A stretch of 64,000 nt of DNA from Dryomyza anilis (Eukaryota; Arthropoda; Insecta; Diptera; Dryomyzidae): positions 37,107,544 through 37,171,543 of the forward strand of contig OX638131.1 in NCBI GenBank assembly GCA_951804985.1. Direction: 5' to 3'. Positions 24,117 through 36,100 of the stretch are shown here, one piece after another. The notes under the pieces are model-generated. The model was not told the DNA's origin and made no database searches. It worked only from the letters and a program-made list of their open reading frames with translations. The position numbers and the translations under genes are program-made. Numbering within the stretch: the first letter of the stretch is position 1; each line of letters opens with the position of its first letter.

Positions 24117-24590
24117 AGGGATTTACACTTATAATCCCTACAGTAACCGTAGGAGTAACCGACCAGTTTTTGATCAGTTTTTATATAGTTTTACTTGGAT
24201 TTACTATTCAAGTACCTACCAGTAACATATCAGTTTTTGACTAGTTTCACTAGCGGGTATGTACACTTCAAATCCCTACCAGTGATCTACCAGTTTTTGA
24301 CTAGTTATACCTTAGACAGACCAGTTTCTGACCAGTTTTTGACTAGGGACCTGGCAGGGATCTACTCTTTAAATCCCTTACAGTAACCGACGAGTTTTTG
24401 TCTAGTTTCACTGGTAGGGATTCACTCTTCAAATCCTTACCAGTAACTTACAAGTTTTTGACTAGTTTAACTGTCGGGAATATACTCTTCAAATCCCTAC
24501 TAGTAACCGGCAAGGGTTCGACTAGTTTTCACTGGCGAGTATTTACTCTTCAAATTCCTACGAGAAATTTAGCAGTTTTTGAGCTGCCTA
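24117..24590 (+). repeat. 60-bp minisatellite, about seven degenerate units
   Basis: Units contain CTTCAAATCCCTACCAGTAAC and CAGTTTTTGACTAGTTT words at about 60-bp intervals. Since 60 is divisible by three, any stop-free frame stays open, which explains the 63- and 72-residue frames here. Not a gene. Confidence 0.85.
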
Positions 24591-25110
24591 GTAAATATAT
24601 GGGAATAAAGAAATAGTTTATCAGAATTATATTAAAATTATTAAAAATCAGGAATTGAAGCATTAATCGCAACCGATATACATTGAATTTCGTTTCATTT
24701 CTAATTACAGAATCTAAACTGTTTTACAAAAATATGAAATAAACCGATATAAATGATTTCGGCTTTATACCGGTTTGAAAACTATTTTTAAGAACATTTT
24801 GAAACAAACAGAAAAAATATCTTTTGTCAAAATAAGATGATGATTACAATTTTAAAAAAATTGATTCTTAGTTATTGTGTGAGTAAAAAAATCGGTTTTT
24901 CTTAAGACTAAAAATATGAACCAAAATAACACAAAAAACAAAATCCAAACCGAAACTTGAAACTGGTAAAGAAACCATTTTGAAATACAATTTAAAGCCA
25001 CAACCATGAGTTTAAATCCAAGTTTAAAAGAAATCTTATGTTTTCCATATTTTTCTATTTAAATCTGTTATTTAGTAGACTCTGAAAATGCTACAAAATT
25101 AAAATTCGTA
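24591..25110. other. AT-rich DNA, nothing recognised
   Basis: About 520 bp with scattered AACCGAT/AACCGAAAC words but no clear period. No gene seen. Confidence 0.4.
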
Positions 25111-27201
25111 CACAGAGGGAAAAATTATGTTTTGCAGCAAACATATTCAGCCCTATCGTGAAAGCAAATTCCCACGAATTTGATTTACCATTCCCAATTC
25201 TCCTATCATGAATGCAAACTCCCATGACTTCATTCTCATATAAAATACTCCTCTATTGGCAATGATTTCGAAACTTGGAAAATTGAATTAGGGGAAAAAT
25301 CTAGCGATCAGCAATGTGAAAAAATTGGGAATTTTATTCCACATTCCCTCAAAAATATTCCATTGAATTTAGTTGGAGAATTAAAAAAACGCAATTATGA
25401 AAGCATTACTTTGTTCATTTATTGACCATTATATATTACTAGAAATATTTGTTTTTCACTTATGGTCAAAAACAATAATTAATTAGAAATTATAATAATG
25501 GTCCTTCAATGGAATTGCTACCTGGTACTACTCGATGATTTCAAACAAAAAGCAGTAAGGATGGTTAGGTTACATCGACAATTTTATCACTAAATTATTG
25601 GAGTCTTAGTCTAACTAAACCGACTTTAAATTTTTTACAAATATGTACTAATTTACGGTCAGCATTTAAAGAGGTCATTATGTTTACAATTAAAGAATGA
25701 AATTGCATATCGTGAGATAATTTTATTTCATTTGATTGTCCGTTACATATCTTCCCATAATGTGCTATTGCAAATAGCTATTGCAAGATTCAAATTAAAA
25801 AAAATTAGATAATAGTAGCTCTGAATTAAAATTTTCAAAAACAACCTAGTTGGTCTTTTAAAAAAATTGCCAAGGAGGTAGGGGCTAACCCTAAAACCAT
25901 TTCTCGCATTATCAACCGCTTTAAGGAAGACCTGAGTATTGATCGGAAGAAAGGTTCTGGTAAAAAAAAGGCCCACATGATCGTGAAAAGTCGAACAAGG
26001 TTGTGAATATTTTAAAGAAAGATCCAAGCATATCCGGAAGGAAATTGGCGAGAAAGGCGGATTGCTCAGAATCTTTCGTGCGCAGGACTAAGAAAGAAGC
26101 TGGGCTGAAGACGTATAAGGTCCAAAAAGTTCCGGATAGAAATGCCGTCAAGAATGAAACCGAAAACAACGAGCTAAAAAGCTGAACCAAGATTTTTTTT
26201 TTAAAATTCGATTGCTGCATAATGGACGACGAAACTTATGTTTTAGCGGACTTTTCTCAGCTACTTGGGCAGGAATTTTATACAGCCAATTCTCGAGGAA
26301 ATGACGCTGAAAAATTCAAATAAAAAAAAATGACAAAATTCCCAAAGAAATTCCTTGTTTGGCAGGCAATTGGCAGTTGTGGAAAAAGGAGCAGCTCATT
26401 CGTGACATCGGGTACAATTAATAGCGAAATATATGTGAAGGAATGCTTGCAAAAGAGATTGCTTCCATTTTTACGCCAACATGAAGTGTCCACATTTTTT
26501 TGGCCTGACCTCGCTTCATGTCACTACAGGAAAACGGCCTTAGAGTGGATCCAACAAAATGCAGTGATTTTGGTGCCTAGAGAAGCCAATCCACCAAACT
26601 GTCCAGAACTAAGGCCGATTGAGAGATACTGGGCTTTAGTAAAAAGGGAGATGAAGACAACAAAAAAAGTGGGCAAAGACCTTCAAGACTTTAAAAGAAA
26701 GTGGTCTTCAGCAGCTGTGAGGGTGTCGGACACTACCATTACAACATTAATGGAAGGGGTTCCGGAAAAATTAAAACTTTTTATTAAAAAAATATTAATT
26801 TCTGGTTTTTTATATTTTTTTTTTAAATCTAAAAATAATATGCAAAATAAAATATTTTATTCTATAAAAATTCGATTACTAGATTTCTAGATTTTTTCAT
26901 TTTTGTAGCGGACAATTTTATTCGACGCAGTCCTTATATTAGAATTAAGAACCAATTGAATTTTTTAACAGCAAAATAAATTAAATTTATTGACAGTTTG
27001 TAAAGTCAAAAAACTTCAAAGTATGTTCGATTGCTGTTTATTGGAATTCGAACTGAATTCGGGAGAATTTCAATGCGTGAGAATTTCTCAGTAGGAGGAT
27101 TTGATTCCCGAGAGTTAGTAAATTCGGGAGAATCGCATATTCTCCCGAGATTCACGATAAGGCTGATTATGTTTGCTGCAAACAAATTTTTTCTCTGCGT
27201 G
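25111..27201. mobile_element. TA-flanked DNA element, CACAGAGGGAAAA ends, carrying a mariner insertion
   Basis: Left end CACAGAGGGAAAAATTATG and right end the complement of CACGCAGAGAAAAAATTTG, flanked by TA (25109-25110, 27202-27203). The repeats extend inward for about 60 bp (GCAGCAAACAT..TCAGCC..TATCGTGAA on both sides). The central 1.2 kb (about 25710-26935) is a separate transposase-bearing element. Either that element jumped into a MITE, or it is this element's own transposase; the inner repeats favour insertion. Confidence 0.75.
25829..26890 (+). pseudogene. Broken Tc1/mariner transposase, ITmD37E type
   Basis: Transposase of a cut-and-paste DNA transposon. The N-terminal part has a helix-turn-helix-like segment (SFKKIAKEVGANPKTISRII). 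Then come RKLARKADCS and a catalytic part: MDDETY at 26222, WPDLASCHY with Asp at 26507-26509, and RPIERYW with Glu at 26621-26623. I count 37 residues between the second Asp and the Glu, which is the spacing of the ITmD37E group known from mosquitoes. It is dead: a frameshift in the A run near 25965, another between 26160 and 26190, and an in-frame TAA at 26321-26323. The upstream frame is closed by a stop just before 25829, so the true start is lost. The flanking repeats share TTGTCCG..TACA (about 25735-25746 and the complement of 26906-26917). Confidence 0.88.
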
Positions 27202-27203
27202 TA

Positions 27204-29236
27204 TGCTTTTAAAATTAGTCAATACAAAGAACTATTATTTTAATCGGTAAATAGCATTAAATAATATTTACATACTAAAAATATTAAATTAATATTGATT
27301 TTATATCAAATCATTTATTTTTTGTATAATATTATTAAATCATTAGCTTTACCATTGACCAATTTTTGTAGAATTTTTTTCGGAGTTTGACAATTTGTTT
27401 TAGTCTACGGTCAATTTTTAAATGTAAATTTGAAAGACAATCATTAGTTAGCCCTTAGATTATTTTTACGATGACTGATTATGTTTCATGTTTTTGCCCA
27501 CACTGTCATCTAAATTTACACACACACATTCAACCCTTTTTCCGACAATTAATTTTCTCTCCTATTTGGCAGATACACGAAAATCGAATACGAGTATCCA
27601 CCAACATATTTTCCGGATTTCATTAGGCGTACATTTTAATTATGGCGCACATTGGTCGCACTGACGAACAATACGACGAGTTTAATTATGCACACCAAAT
27701 GGAGTTAAGTTCCATTTTCAGAAACCATATCGTGCCTCCCAAACGCACTGTTATTTGCCGACTTCCGACATAGAACTGAAAATAATTACTTTCGAATCAA
27801 GCGAATGATGCTACACGCATTCGTATGGCTGTAAATGCGAAAACCAGTAAAATTTCTGCCAAAATTAAAGCATTTCTGGCTTCGTGGACATAATAGAAAT
27901 TACTATAATGAGCAAAATAATACGACACATTGGGGCTTCTACATTGTAGTTTGTATAGCATACAATTGAGGAATATTTCGTATAGTACATAATAAGAAAA
28001 TGCTAAATAATCTGAATTTAGAGTTGTAATGAGACAACACAAAATGAATAAGTTGTTAATTTAGTTTGTAAAAATTTGACGTATTTTTAAGGGCATATTT
28101 AAAAAGAGAAAACAATATAGAAGTAATTAAAATATGTTTTTCGCTATTTTGAATTTGATATTGGACAATTATGTATCATCAGATCTTAAATACTAAAATA
28201 TTATCGAAAATTATCAAAAATAAAAATCATATTTAGTTTAAATCTTAAAATATTAGAAACTAAAATCAAATATCATTTATTTTAAACTCGAGATATTTGC
28301 AAAAAATTGGATCACTTTTTTAAAATAAATTATAAAATAAAAATTATTGTAGAGCAATGATGGGGAATCGAACCTTCAATTTTTTTCTTGTCATAGTAGA
28401 ATGTACTGGGGTAATGATCGAAAACTGATCACTATTTTTTACCTTGTCAAAACGCGGTCATTTACATGAGAAAGGTTAAATTTCTACTTGAGAGACCGAC
28501 TATTTACAAGAACTACATCAGGTTTCGAACATGTCTACTATAATATGGTAAATAGCTACTAGAGAATAGCTCAAAAACATCTTTATAAAATCATTTCGGA
28601 ATCAGTAATTTTTTTTTAAACAACACAAATTGTGACAACAGCTGCTCATAATTATTGTAAACTAGTGTAGTCTTTGTTGCAGTGTAACTCAAGTTATAAT
28701 AAATTTAAATGCGCAATAGTCTATCCACTAAAACATGTTTCTTCGCACGTAAAAGCTTTACAACGAAGTCACTCTTAAAAGCTCTAACAAGCGCTCTGAA
28801 GTAATCGAGCGAAAAAGTGGCATTCGCAAATTTATTTAGGTGGTTTTACGGGCTTTTCTTATTACGGCTTAGGTTATAAATATAAAGTTTTTTTTAATCA
28901 CCTGAGCAAAGAGCGAATATCTTAAAAGCGTAAAATATAAAAATAATAAAAAAAAATTAAAGATTAATAAAATTGATAGACAAAACGAAAAAATGTTTTG
29001 TAGTCTATCAAATTACAAGTAAATTTATAATATATAAATAATAAGAAAAATTATATAAGAAATACAAAAAATAGTTAAAATACAGAAAAAAATATTTCTC
29101 TTTTGTTTTTTTATGAATTGGATCAGCAGTTTGCAGTTTCAGCAAAATTCGGCGCTTTCCTCTTTTATACAAACATTTTTGCTATTTTAGCAACCCTTTT
29201 TGCTACTATTACAGACTTTTTATTTTGAGTGTACAC
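27204..29236. other. Gene-free DNA with a less AT-rich unique patch
   Basis: Bases about 27480-27860 are the least AT-rich part and look unique. No frame there is convincing. Bases 28390-28500 contain a diverged relative of the CCCTGGTAGAAATTT MITE. Bases 29150-29233 end in TTTTATTTTGAGTGTA, the right end of a TTCGTA-family element whose remainder is not visible. Confidence 0.4.
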
Positions 29237-29350
29237 AAAGAGTGAAAGGGTATATTCAGTTTGGTACACCCAGGAAGCATATCCGGTATATCCTGAGTCG
29301 ATTTAGCAATGTCCGTCTGTAAGTCGGTTGATATCACGATTACCGAAAAA
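29237..29350 (-). mobile_element. 3'-end fragment of a family A DINE-like element
   Basis: Contains AGTGAAAGGGTATATTCAGT, GCATATCCGGTATA, GTCCGTCTGTAAGTCGGTTG and ATCACGATTACCGAAA, in the order found at 6183-6362. The 5' half is missing. Confidence 0.75.
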
Positions 29351-29614
29351 CTACACTCAACATAATTTCTGGGACATTTTACGAAATATGTTTTCTTAAT
29401 TTTAATTTCGTAAAATACACGAATAATTCGTTGAATACACGAAACATTTGTAATTTCTAATTTTTGTCCAAAATATTATTTATGAACGATTCGTATATAT
29501 TACGGCAATATTCGTAAAATTAAAATAAGAACAAAATTACAAATATTTCGTATAAATTACGAAACTTTCGTTGTATTATTTTTATTACAATTATTTTACG
29601 AAAGCATAACATAT

Positions 29615-30147
29615 TGTTACGAAAATTCAGTCTACGGAAAACTGTTCTACAAGTTCGTATCTCTGGATTGTGTAAAAAATAAAAACACTCTTATGTTTGG
29701 TTTAAATTATAACAATTAACTTTATTAATTCACTTTAATAAACAACTTTACTAATAACAAATTCTAACGACTGCTGCATGTCCACAATTTTACTTGATAA
29801 TTATCACACGAGATGCACTCGACCACTTTACAATCACTACTGATGTGTGGTACCTCTGATGCGGCTTCCTTATATACTGCATGCATCAGTTCGACACGTT
29901 TCGACAAGCTTCGACTTGTTTCGAGAACCTTCTACTCGTTTCGTGAATGACGCATGCTATTGGCATCTCATTCGCACGCATGTGTTTTAATGCGCTGATC
30001 TTCCATCTCTTTCTCGCACACTGCATCAGTGCGCTGAATGATCTTCCGTCTCTTTCTAACACATGCTTAGTGCGCTTAATTGTCTTGCGTCTTATTAATT
30101 ATTGTTGATTGCTTGCACAATGGGGCAAATTACATCATTTCGTAACA
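29615..30147 (-). mobile_element. Solo LTR of an LTR retrotransposon (Gypsy-type target site)
   Basis: 533 bp beginning TGTTACGAAA and ending TTTCGTAACA, flanked by the 4-bp duplication ATAT (29611-29614, 30148-30151). Aligning the flanks to copy 1 of the host element shows a clean insertion. A TATA-like box is readable only on the minus strand (GCAGTATATAAGG, about 29869-29881), so the LTR is inverted. TG..CA ends and a 4-bp duplication fit the Gypsy superfamily. No internal region remains, consistent with recombination between two LTRs. Confidence 0.85.
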
Positions 30148-30626
30148 ATATTTTTCGAATGAGCATTTGAGGAATTAATAACTAAACTTTCATAAATTGT
30201 GAGGCTATATGTAGAATTTTACGAAATATTCGTGTTTTTTACGAACAATTAGTAAAAACAGATATACATTTGCGTCAAATACCAACTTGGAGCTGTATTT
30301 TATATTAATTGGTATCGCGGTCGCAAGCAAATAGTTATAAAATGCAAACAGTTTCAAAATGTGTTGAATGTAAGTTCTGTTTGTGTTCTGTATCAAATCA
30401 GTGCATAATATATCATATTTTAAGTATGAATCGTAATTTTTATCGTCAGTTTTTTCATACTCCGCATTCGTATATATTACGAAAGATTCGTAAAATTCGT
30501 ACAAAACGTGCAAACATATTAAATAAATTACGAATTAAAATAACAATATTTCGTATTATGCAGGAATGACTTTCGTAGATAAAATCTACGAATATTTTCG
30601 TAAAATACACAAATAATATTCGTATT

Positions 30627-31427
30627 TATACCCTACACCTATGAGGTACAGGGTATATTAACTTTGTGCATATATTGTAACGCCCCTTAGGAGGCGTGTC
30701 CGGAATGGAAAAGTATATATATTCTTGATCAGCATCACTACCCGAGCCCGTTTAGCCATGTCCGTCTGTCTGTCCGTCTTGCTGTCTTGCTGTCCGAATA
30801 CAGAATACCTTGAGAAATACTGATCAGAATGCGTCTCAATATATTTTAGCCAATAGTAGAAACTGGGTTTGAAAATGAGCCAAATCGGTCAACGGACACG
30901 CCCACCTCCCATACAAGTCACTTTTACGTAACTCTTTCGGAACTAATAACTCGTAAAGTATTCAAGGTATAGTTATAAAATTAAAAATTATTGTTAGAAT
31001 TCACCTTCAAATATGTGGTCCAAAAATGGGCGTGATCCGCCCACTTTTTTTTTCATTATTTACCGGGTTTTCATATTGGGAAATTTGATCCGTAAATTAT
31101 TAAAATCAAATCTATGAAATATTAGCCTTTTAAAATTTTAAATATGGGCGTGGTCCGCCCAATTATATTTTTCAAATTTTTTTTTTTTTTAGTTTTTTAT
31201 ACTTTTATATAAATTTTTTAATTTATGGGGATATAAGACGTAATTTTCTGATATATGAATAATATTCTGAGGGTGGGGAGGTTCAGCATAATTAAAAACT
31301 TTAAAATTAAGGTATGCAATTAAATATCCCACATTAATATCCCCACCAAAGGTATAGGATATTCCATAATTGGGCCCGACCGACTATAAAAATCCGCCCC
31401 ATGTGACCTAACTTTCCCAACTCGATT
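30627..31427 (-). mobile_element. DINE-1/Helentron-like element, family B, inverted copy
   Basis: Plus strand starts TATACCCTACACCTATGAGG and ends GACCTAACTTTCCCAACTCG. It carries a short (GTCT/GTCC/TTGC) tract at 30759-30793 and the GGGCCCGACCGACTATA palindrome region near 31372-31388. About 800 bp, matching 10064-10942. Confidence 0.8.
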
Positions 31428-31528
31428 TATTATAAATTTACTCAAGTTCTTTCGTGTATTTTACGAAATATTTCTTTGATGAATTTCACGAAATTTTTCG
31501 TAAAATACACGAACGATTACGTGTATTT

Positions 31529-31710
31529 TAAGCAGAATACGATAAGGCAGCTCTACCAAAGGCCTCCTGAAATGATAATGATCAGGGTCGATTAGGGTAA
31601 TCATAATTTCAACCACGTAAGGCAAGCTGATCCAACCTTCATAAAAAATACTGATCTAAAGTCTACTTTATGATACCTGATGTGACACTTAGGAAAAAAA
31701 ACTGATTAGA
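31529..31710 (-). repeat. Dispersed repeat, inverted partner of 34975-35140
   Basis: The words CTACCAAAGGCC, GATCAGGGTCGATTAGGGTAA, CATAAAAAATACTGATCTAAA and TGATGTGACAC recur in complement at 34975-35140. The two copies flank the first exon of the Ly6 gene at 33115 in opposite orientation. Confidence 0.7.
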
Positions 31711-32255
31711 TATCGTATTAATATAATATGATCGAGATGTCATTAAAAACTCATTATAATAAAAGTGGTTAGGAAAATTATTCTAATCAAATAAAATATT
31801 CTAATAAATAAATGTCAAACTCAAATGCAAAGGAAATACAAATTCTCAACATATCTAAAAATTTGCAATATCTCATTTAGACTCAAAACGTTGACTATTG
31901 CAATGTTCACAAAACTATTTTTTGTTTGAACGGTCTCATATTTGCTAAAATCAGTTTAAGAAGAATATACATTGAGTTATATAATGTTAGGACAAGGCTC
32001 AGATCAGTAAGCTTGAGATTTCATTTTCTAGTCCCGGGATTGTCAAAATGCTTTGGGATTAGAACACCTATCGGAAAGTGATCATGGATTTTTTTCTTCT
32101 CATAGTACCCCCATAGGGTAGACATGATCATGACCTGATTATAATAATATAACTTCTGACCCTAGTAGAAGTTATATAAAAAGCCTCATTTAGTTTATTC
32201 AGAAATGTAGATATATCTGAATTGTTTATGTCCAAAATATTAATTTAAATATTAA

Positions 32256-32499
32256 GGGTGTGTGCGAGTTCGACTAAATTGCTGACTAAACTAAATTGTA
32301 CAGATTTTCATTCGATCGCCATTCAGTAACCGGTAATGGTTGAAGTCCATAATCGATCGAATATCACATGTGTGTTTTTTCTGTTTTCCAATTTAGTTCA
32401 ATTTAGTTTTCCCGAAAATTTGCTAAATTGAAAAGTCGAACACTGCATTACCGACAAAATTTAGTTTAGTCAGCAATTTAGTCGAACTCGCACACACCC
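32256..32499. mobile_element. 244-bp MITE, GGGTGTGTG ends, TAA duplication
   Basis: Terminal inverted repeats of about 40 bp (GGGTGTGTGCGAGTTCGACT and its complement, continuing through AAATTGCTGACTAAACTAAATT words). Flanked by TAA (32253-32255, 32500-32502). A 3-bp TAA duplication with GGG-starting ends fits PIF/Harbinger-type MITEs. A right-end fragment lies at 44138-44183. Confidence 0.8.
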
Positions 32500-33114
32500 T
32501 AAATACTGCTTGAAAATGATTTTAGTTTTGATCTGAAATTTATAAATTGCCCCACTGTCTGAGCTAGACTTACATAGAGTTATGTAAGTGCTTGTTTACT
32601 TCTAATTTTGTGGTATTCAGTGACCGCGGCTCAAAACAAAAACAGAAATAATTTCGCTTTTTTTATGTGACATACATATGTACAAACTCAGACCTCCCTC
32701 ATTAACCATAGCAGAGACATGCCAAAACAAAAATCACGTTTGTGCTCCACAGAATATTTAATTCGAAATGAACTCTTTCAAGACATACCAAACATCAATA
32801 TGTAGGTAATAAATGCGTATAGTTCTCTCAAGATGTCAGTTTCACTCAAGAGATGTTGTCGGTCATCTCAAGCTTTTTTTTATAGTCAAACAACCAAATT
32901 CGCACAACGCTTTTTGTATTATTCCATAACAACAACAACAAAAAATATATAAATGTTTTGATTTTCTAACAAAGTTTTTCTGTTGCTGGCAAAATCGAAT
33001 TCAGTTGATTGCGAACTTTTAACTGAAAAACAACTTCAAACATTTGCTGCATTTATTAAGTTTATTTTAAAAATTTAAATACATTTATTAATAAAAAAAT
33101 ATATACATATTAAA
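32500..33114 (+). promoter_or_regulatory. Upstream region and likely 5' UTR of Ly6-like gene 1
   Basis: The only non-repeat DNA before the first Ly6 start codon. TCAGTTG near 33002-33008 matches the insect initiator consensus TCAGTY and would give a 5' UTR of about 110 nt. A TATATAA word at about 32947 is too far upstream (over 50 nt) to be its TATA box. The start site is inference from motif only. Confidence 0.3.
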
Positions 33115-36100
33115 ATGATGAAAGAATTCTTAGTGCTGACGGCTGTTTTGGCTTTGAGTCTGTTGCACAGTGGTGAGTTCTTGTGTTCTCAGTCAATATA
33201 AATTAGGTCATATTTAATTTATACTGTGTTTTAAGTCTAGCAAGCAACTATTAATCGATCAATTATAGTTCGAAGGTGTGGTGTTTTAAATTGATCTAAC
33301 CTTTTCGATATATGCATGAAAAGCAATTTAAATATCTCCAAAAGTTTTGTGAGATTTTTCTACATGAAAGTGAAGATTAAAAATTGTCGTATTGTAACAC
33401 CCCTTAGGAGAAGTGTCCGTTATGGAAAAAATATATAACGTCACTGTCATGCCAAAGGGGCAAATATGCATTTTTAAAAATATTGGTAAATCAAATTTTA
33501 ATGTTTGAAATGCTTTAAAAATTAGTAAAAATATTTTTTTTATAATTTTTTTTTATTATTTTGCTTATTCATCAATTATCATAACATATATAAAATATCT
33601 TTCAATTTGGACAACTTACTGATATTGTAAATATGGATTTTGTGAGGCTATATCCTGACCATATTTTGTATTTCATGCGATAACTTTTTATTAGCGCAAG
33701 ATAAAATAGTTATGTGATGGCATTAATTGTTTGTTTTTGAAGCACCTATCGATTGGCATCATTAATTAAAAATATTTTTCCAACATTAATTAGCCATTTG
33801 TTATTTACAGGAAAAATGTTTGGCAAAATATTTTTAAATAATGATGCCAATTGATAGGTGCTTTAAAAACAAACAATTAATACCTTTACACCACTAATTT
33901 ATCTTGTACCAATAAAGAGTTATAGCAAAAAAACGTAGAAGTTGGAAAAATCGAAAATCTTGTCATGCCAAAAGGGCGAATCTTTTCGTTTTTTTGCTTT
34001 AACTCTTTATTGGTGCAAGATAAAATGGTGATGTAAAGGCATTCATTGTTTGTTTTTAAAGCACCTATCGATTGTTTTTAAAGCATCATTATCTAAAAAT
34101 AATATGACAATAATTTTTCTTGTAAATGAGAAAAATTAAAAAAAAATCATTTTAAATTAATGAAGTCAAAACAAACAATTAATGCGTCTGCACCACTATG
34201 TTATTTTGTACAAATAAAGAGTTATATATAGCAAAAAAAACGAAAATATTTGAAAAATTCAAAATCTTGTCCTGTCAAAAGGGCCGAATTTTATTATTAG
34301 CATAATATGTAATTAATATGGAAATATCTGAATTTCAAGTGATGTCTTTTGAATTTCAAATGGAATTTCTGAAATTCAATTGATGTCTTCTGAATTTCAA
34401 ATGTAATTTTTGAATTTCAAGTGATATCTTTTGAATTTTAAATTGAATTTTTGAATTTCAATTGATGTCTTTTGAAAAACAATTGGTTTTTTCTGAATTT
34501 CATTTGTAAATGGTGTAGTCGACCCTGATTAGGATTACGTCAGGTGACCTTTGATAGAAGACTTAACGTATTCTAATTGAGGATTGATTTGGAATAAGGC
34601 TAACCTTAACCAATTTTCACTCGGCTTATTTTTTCTGGAGCAGTACTTACCAGGTTTAAAGCACTGATGTTTGTAGTACTAAGCAATAACTGGTCTTAAT
34701 TATAATAAAAATAGGTTAGGATACATAGGACAAATTTTGTTAGATGATGTACTAAGATTAGTAAGAATTATCTTATTTATAGTCCATTTACCCTACTGGA
34801 AATTTAGTTCAGGATGCGATCATTGTCGGATCAGACAGCGTGATTTCAAATGAGGCATTGATCAGGGGTTTTTATCAGTGCCAGATTCAAAACGTGACGC
34901 TATTTTATTAGAAAAATGTTGCTACCAATTTTATTATAAAAGGTTTTTAATAAAATCTCGATCATACTATGTCCAATCCATTTTTTTCATAGGTGTCACA
35001 TCAGTTTTCATCAAGTAGACTTTAGATCAGTATTTTTTATGAAGGAGGATGCCTTGAAATTAGGATTACCCTAGTCGACCTTGATCAGTATCATTTCAGA
35101 TGGCCCTTTGGTAGGGATGCCTTATCGTATTCTGATCAGAGACGGATGCGAAAAAAGGCTAACCTTAACCAATTTACACTTGGATAAGCCTATTCATTAC
35201 CATTTCAATACCACACTGTGTAAATGTATAAGTAATCTTCGGAGTTTCATTACTCACTCTAGCTCTTCAAGTTTTCATGTAATTGTGATTTCAACAGACA
35301 GGCAGGCCGACAGAGATACGTAGAGACAGACGTACATCGCTAATCGACAAATAACTTTATGAGTTGAGCGTAAAACTTTCTCATACAAATTTTGAGTAAA
35401 TTTCTACCATTTACAAGATTTACACAAATTACGAGTTTTACACTCTTGACATGAATCCCCTTAACATATAATAGTTGTTGAAGTAAAACTTACAAATTCC
35501 ATATTTAAAAATTCAATTAATAATTTAACAAAATCATTTTATTTTTAGAATTGTAGGTTGAAAATTTTATCAAAATGGGAATATTTTACAATACAAGCAT
35601 TACAACCTTTGAGAGTTCTTAACTGATTAATAAAACAATAATCAATAAATTATTAGTAATTCCCAAAAAAAGTCTGTTCGTACGGATCATGAGGCGGTCT
35701 AAAATATTTAATATTTTTGAAAGTATCCTGTTTGTTTACATATTAAAGTTCTCAACATGTATTTACAATTTATGAAATATTAAATTTCGCTTTAGTCGCA
35801 CTCGTGCGAGCTATATGAGCCTCATATGCGTCTCACATATTTTTCATGAATATTGTCTTAACTTTAAGTTAACTTTCTGTATACAATAACGACAACATTC
35901 AGACGGAGCTTTACAAAAAGATAACTTTTTCCGAAAATCCATTTTTTTTTTGTAGTATACACAAAATAGAAATTTGATTCTCCAAACTGTTAAAAAACAG
36001 TTTCAGCTAAAACTTATTGATATATAGTTTGATCAACAATTGAATATGGCAGTTCCAGAAACCAATTTACAAACATTCATTTTTTTTATTTAGCATATAA

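Larger units (their letters stand above)
29354..31528. mobile_element. TTCGTA-rich element, copy 2, with two insertions
   Basis: Left end CACTCAACATAATTTCTGGG followed by many TTCGTA/TACGAA words, as in copy 1. It is interrupted by a solo LTR (29615-30147) and by a family B DINE copy (30627-31427). The right terminus is missing: at 31528 the sequence passes into another repeat. Confidence 0.75.

Noticed and set aside
24195..24616. Two frames with repeated QFLTS-like residues
   Set aside because: Produced by the 60-bp minisatellite.
32940..32955. TATA box for Ly6-like gene 1
   Set aside because: It is more than 50 nt upstream of the only initiator-like motif and lies in general AT-rich sequence.
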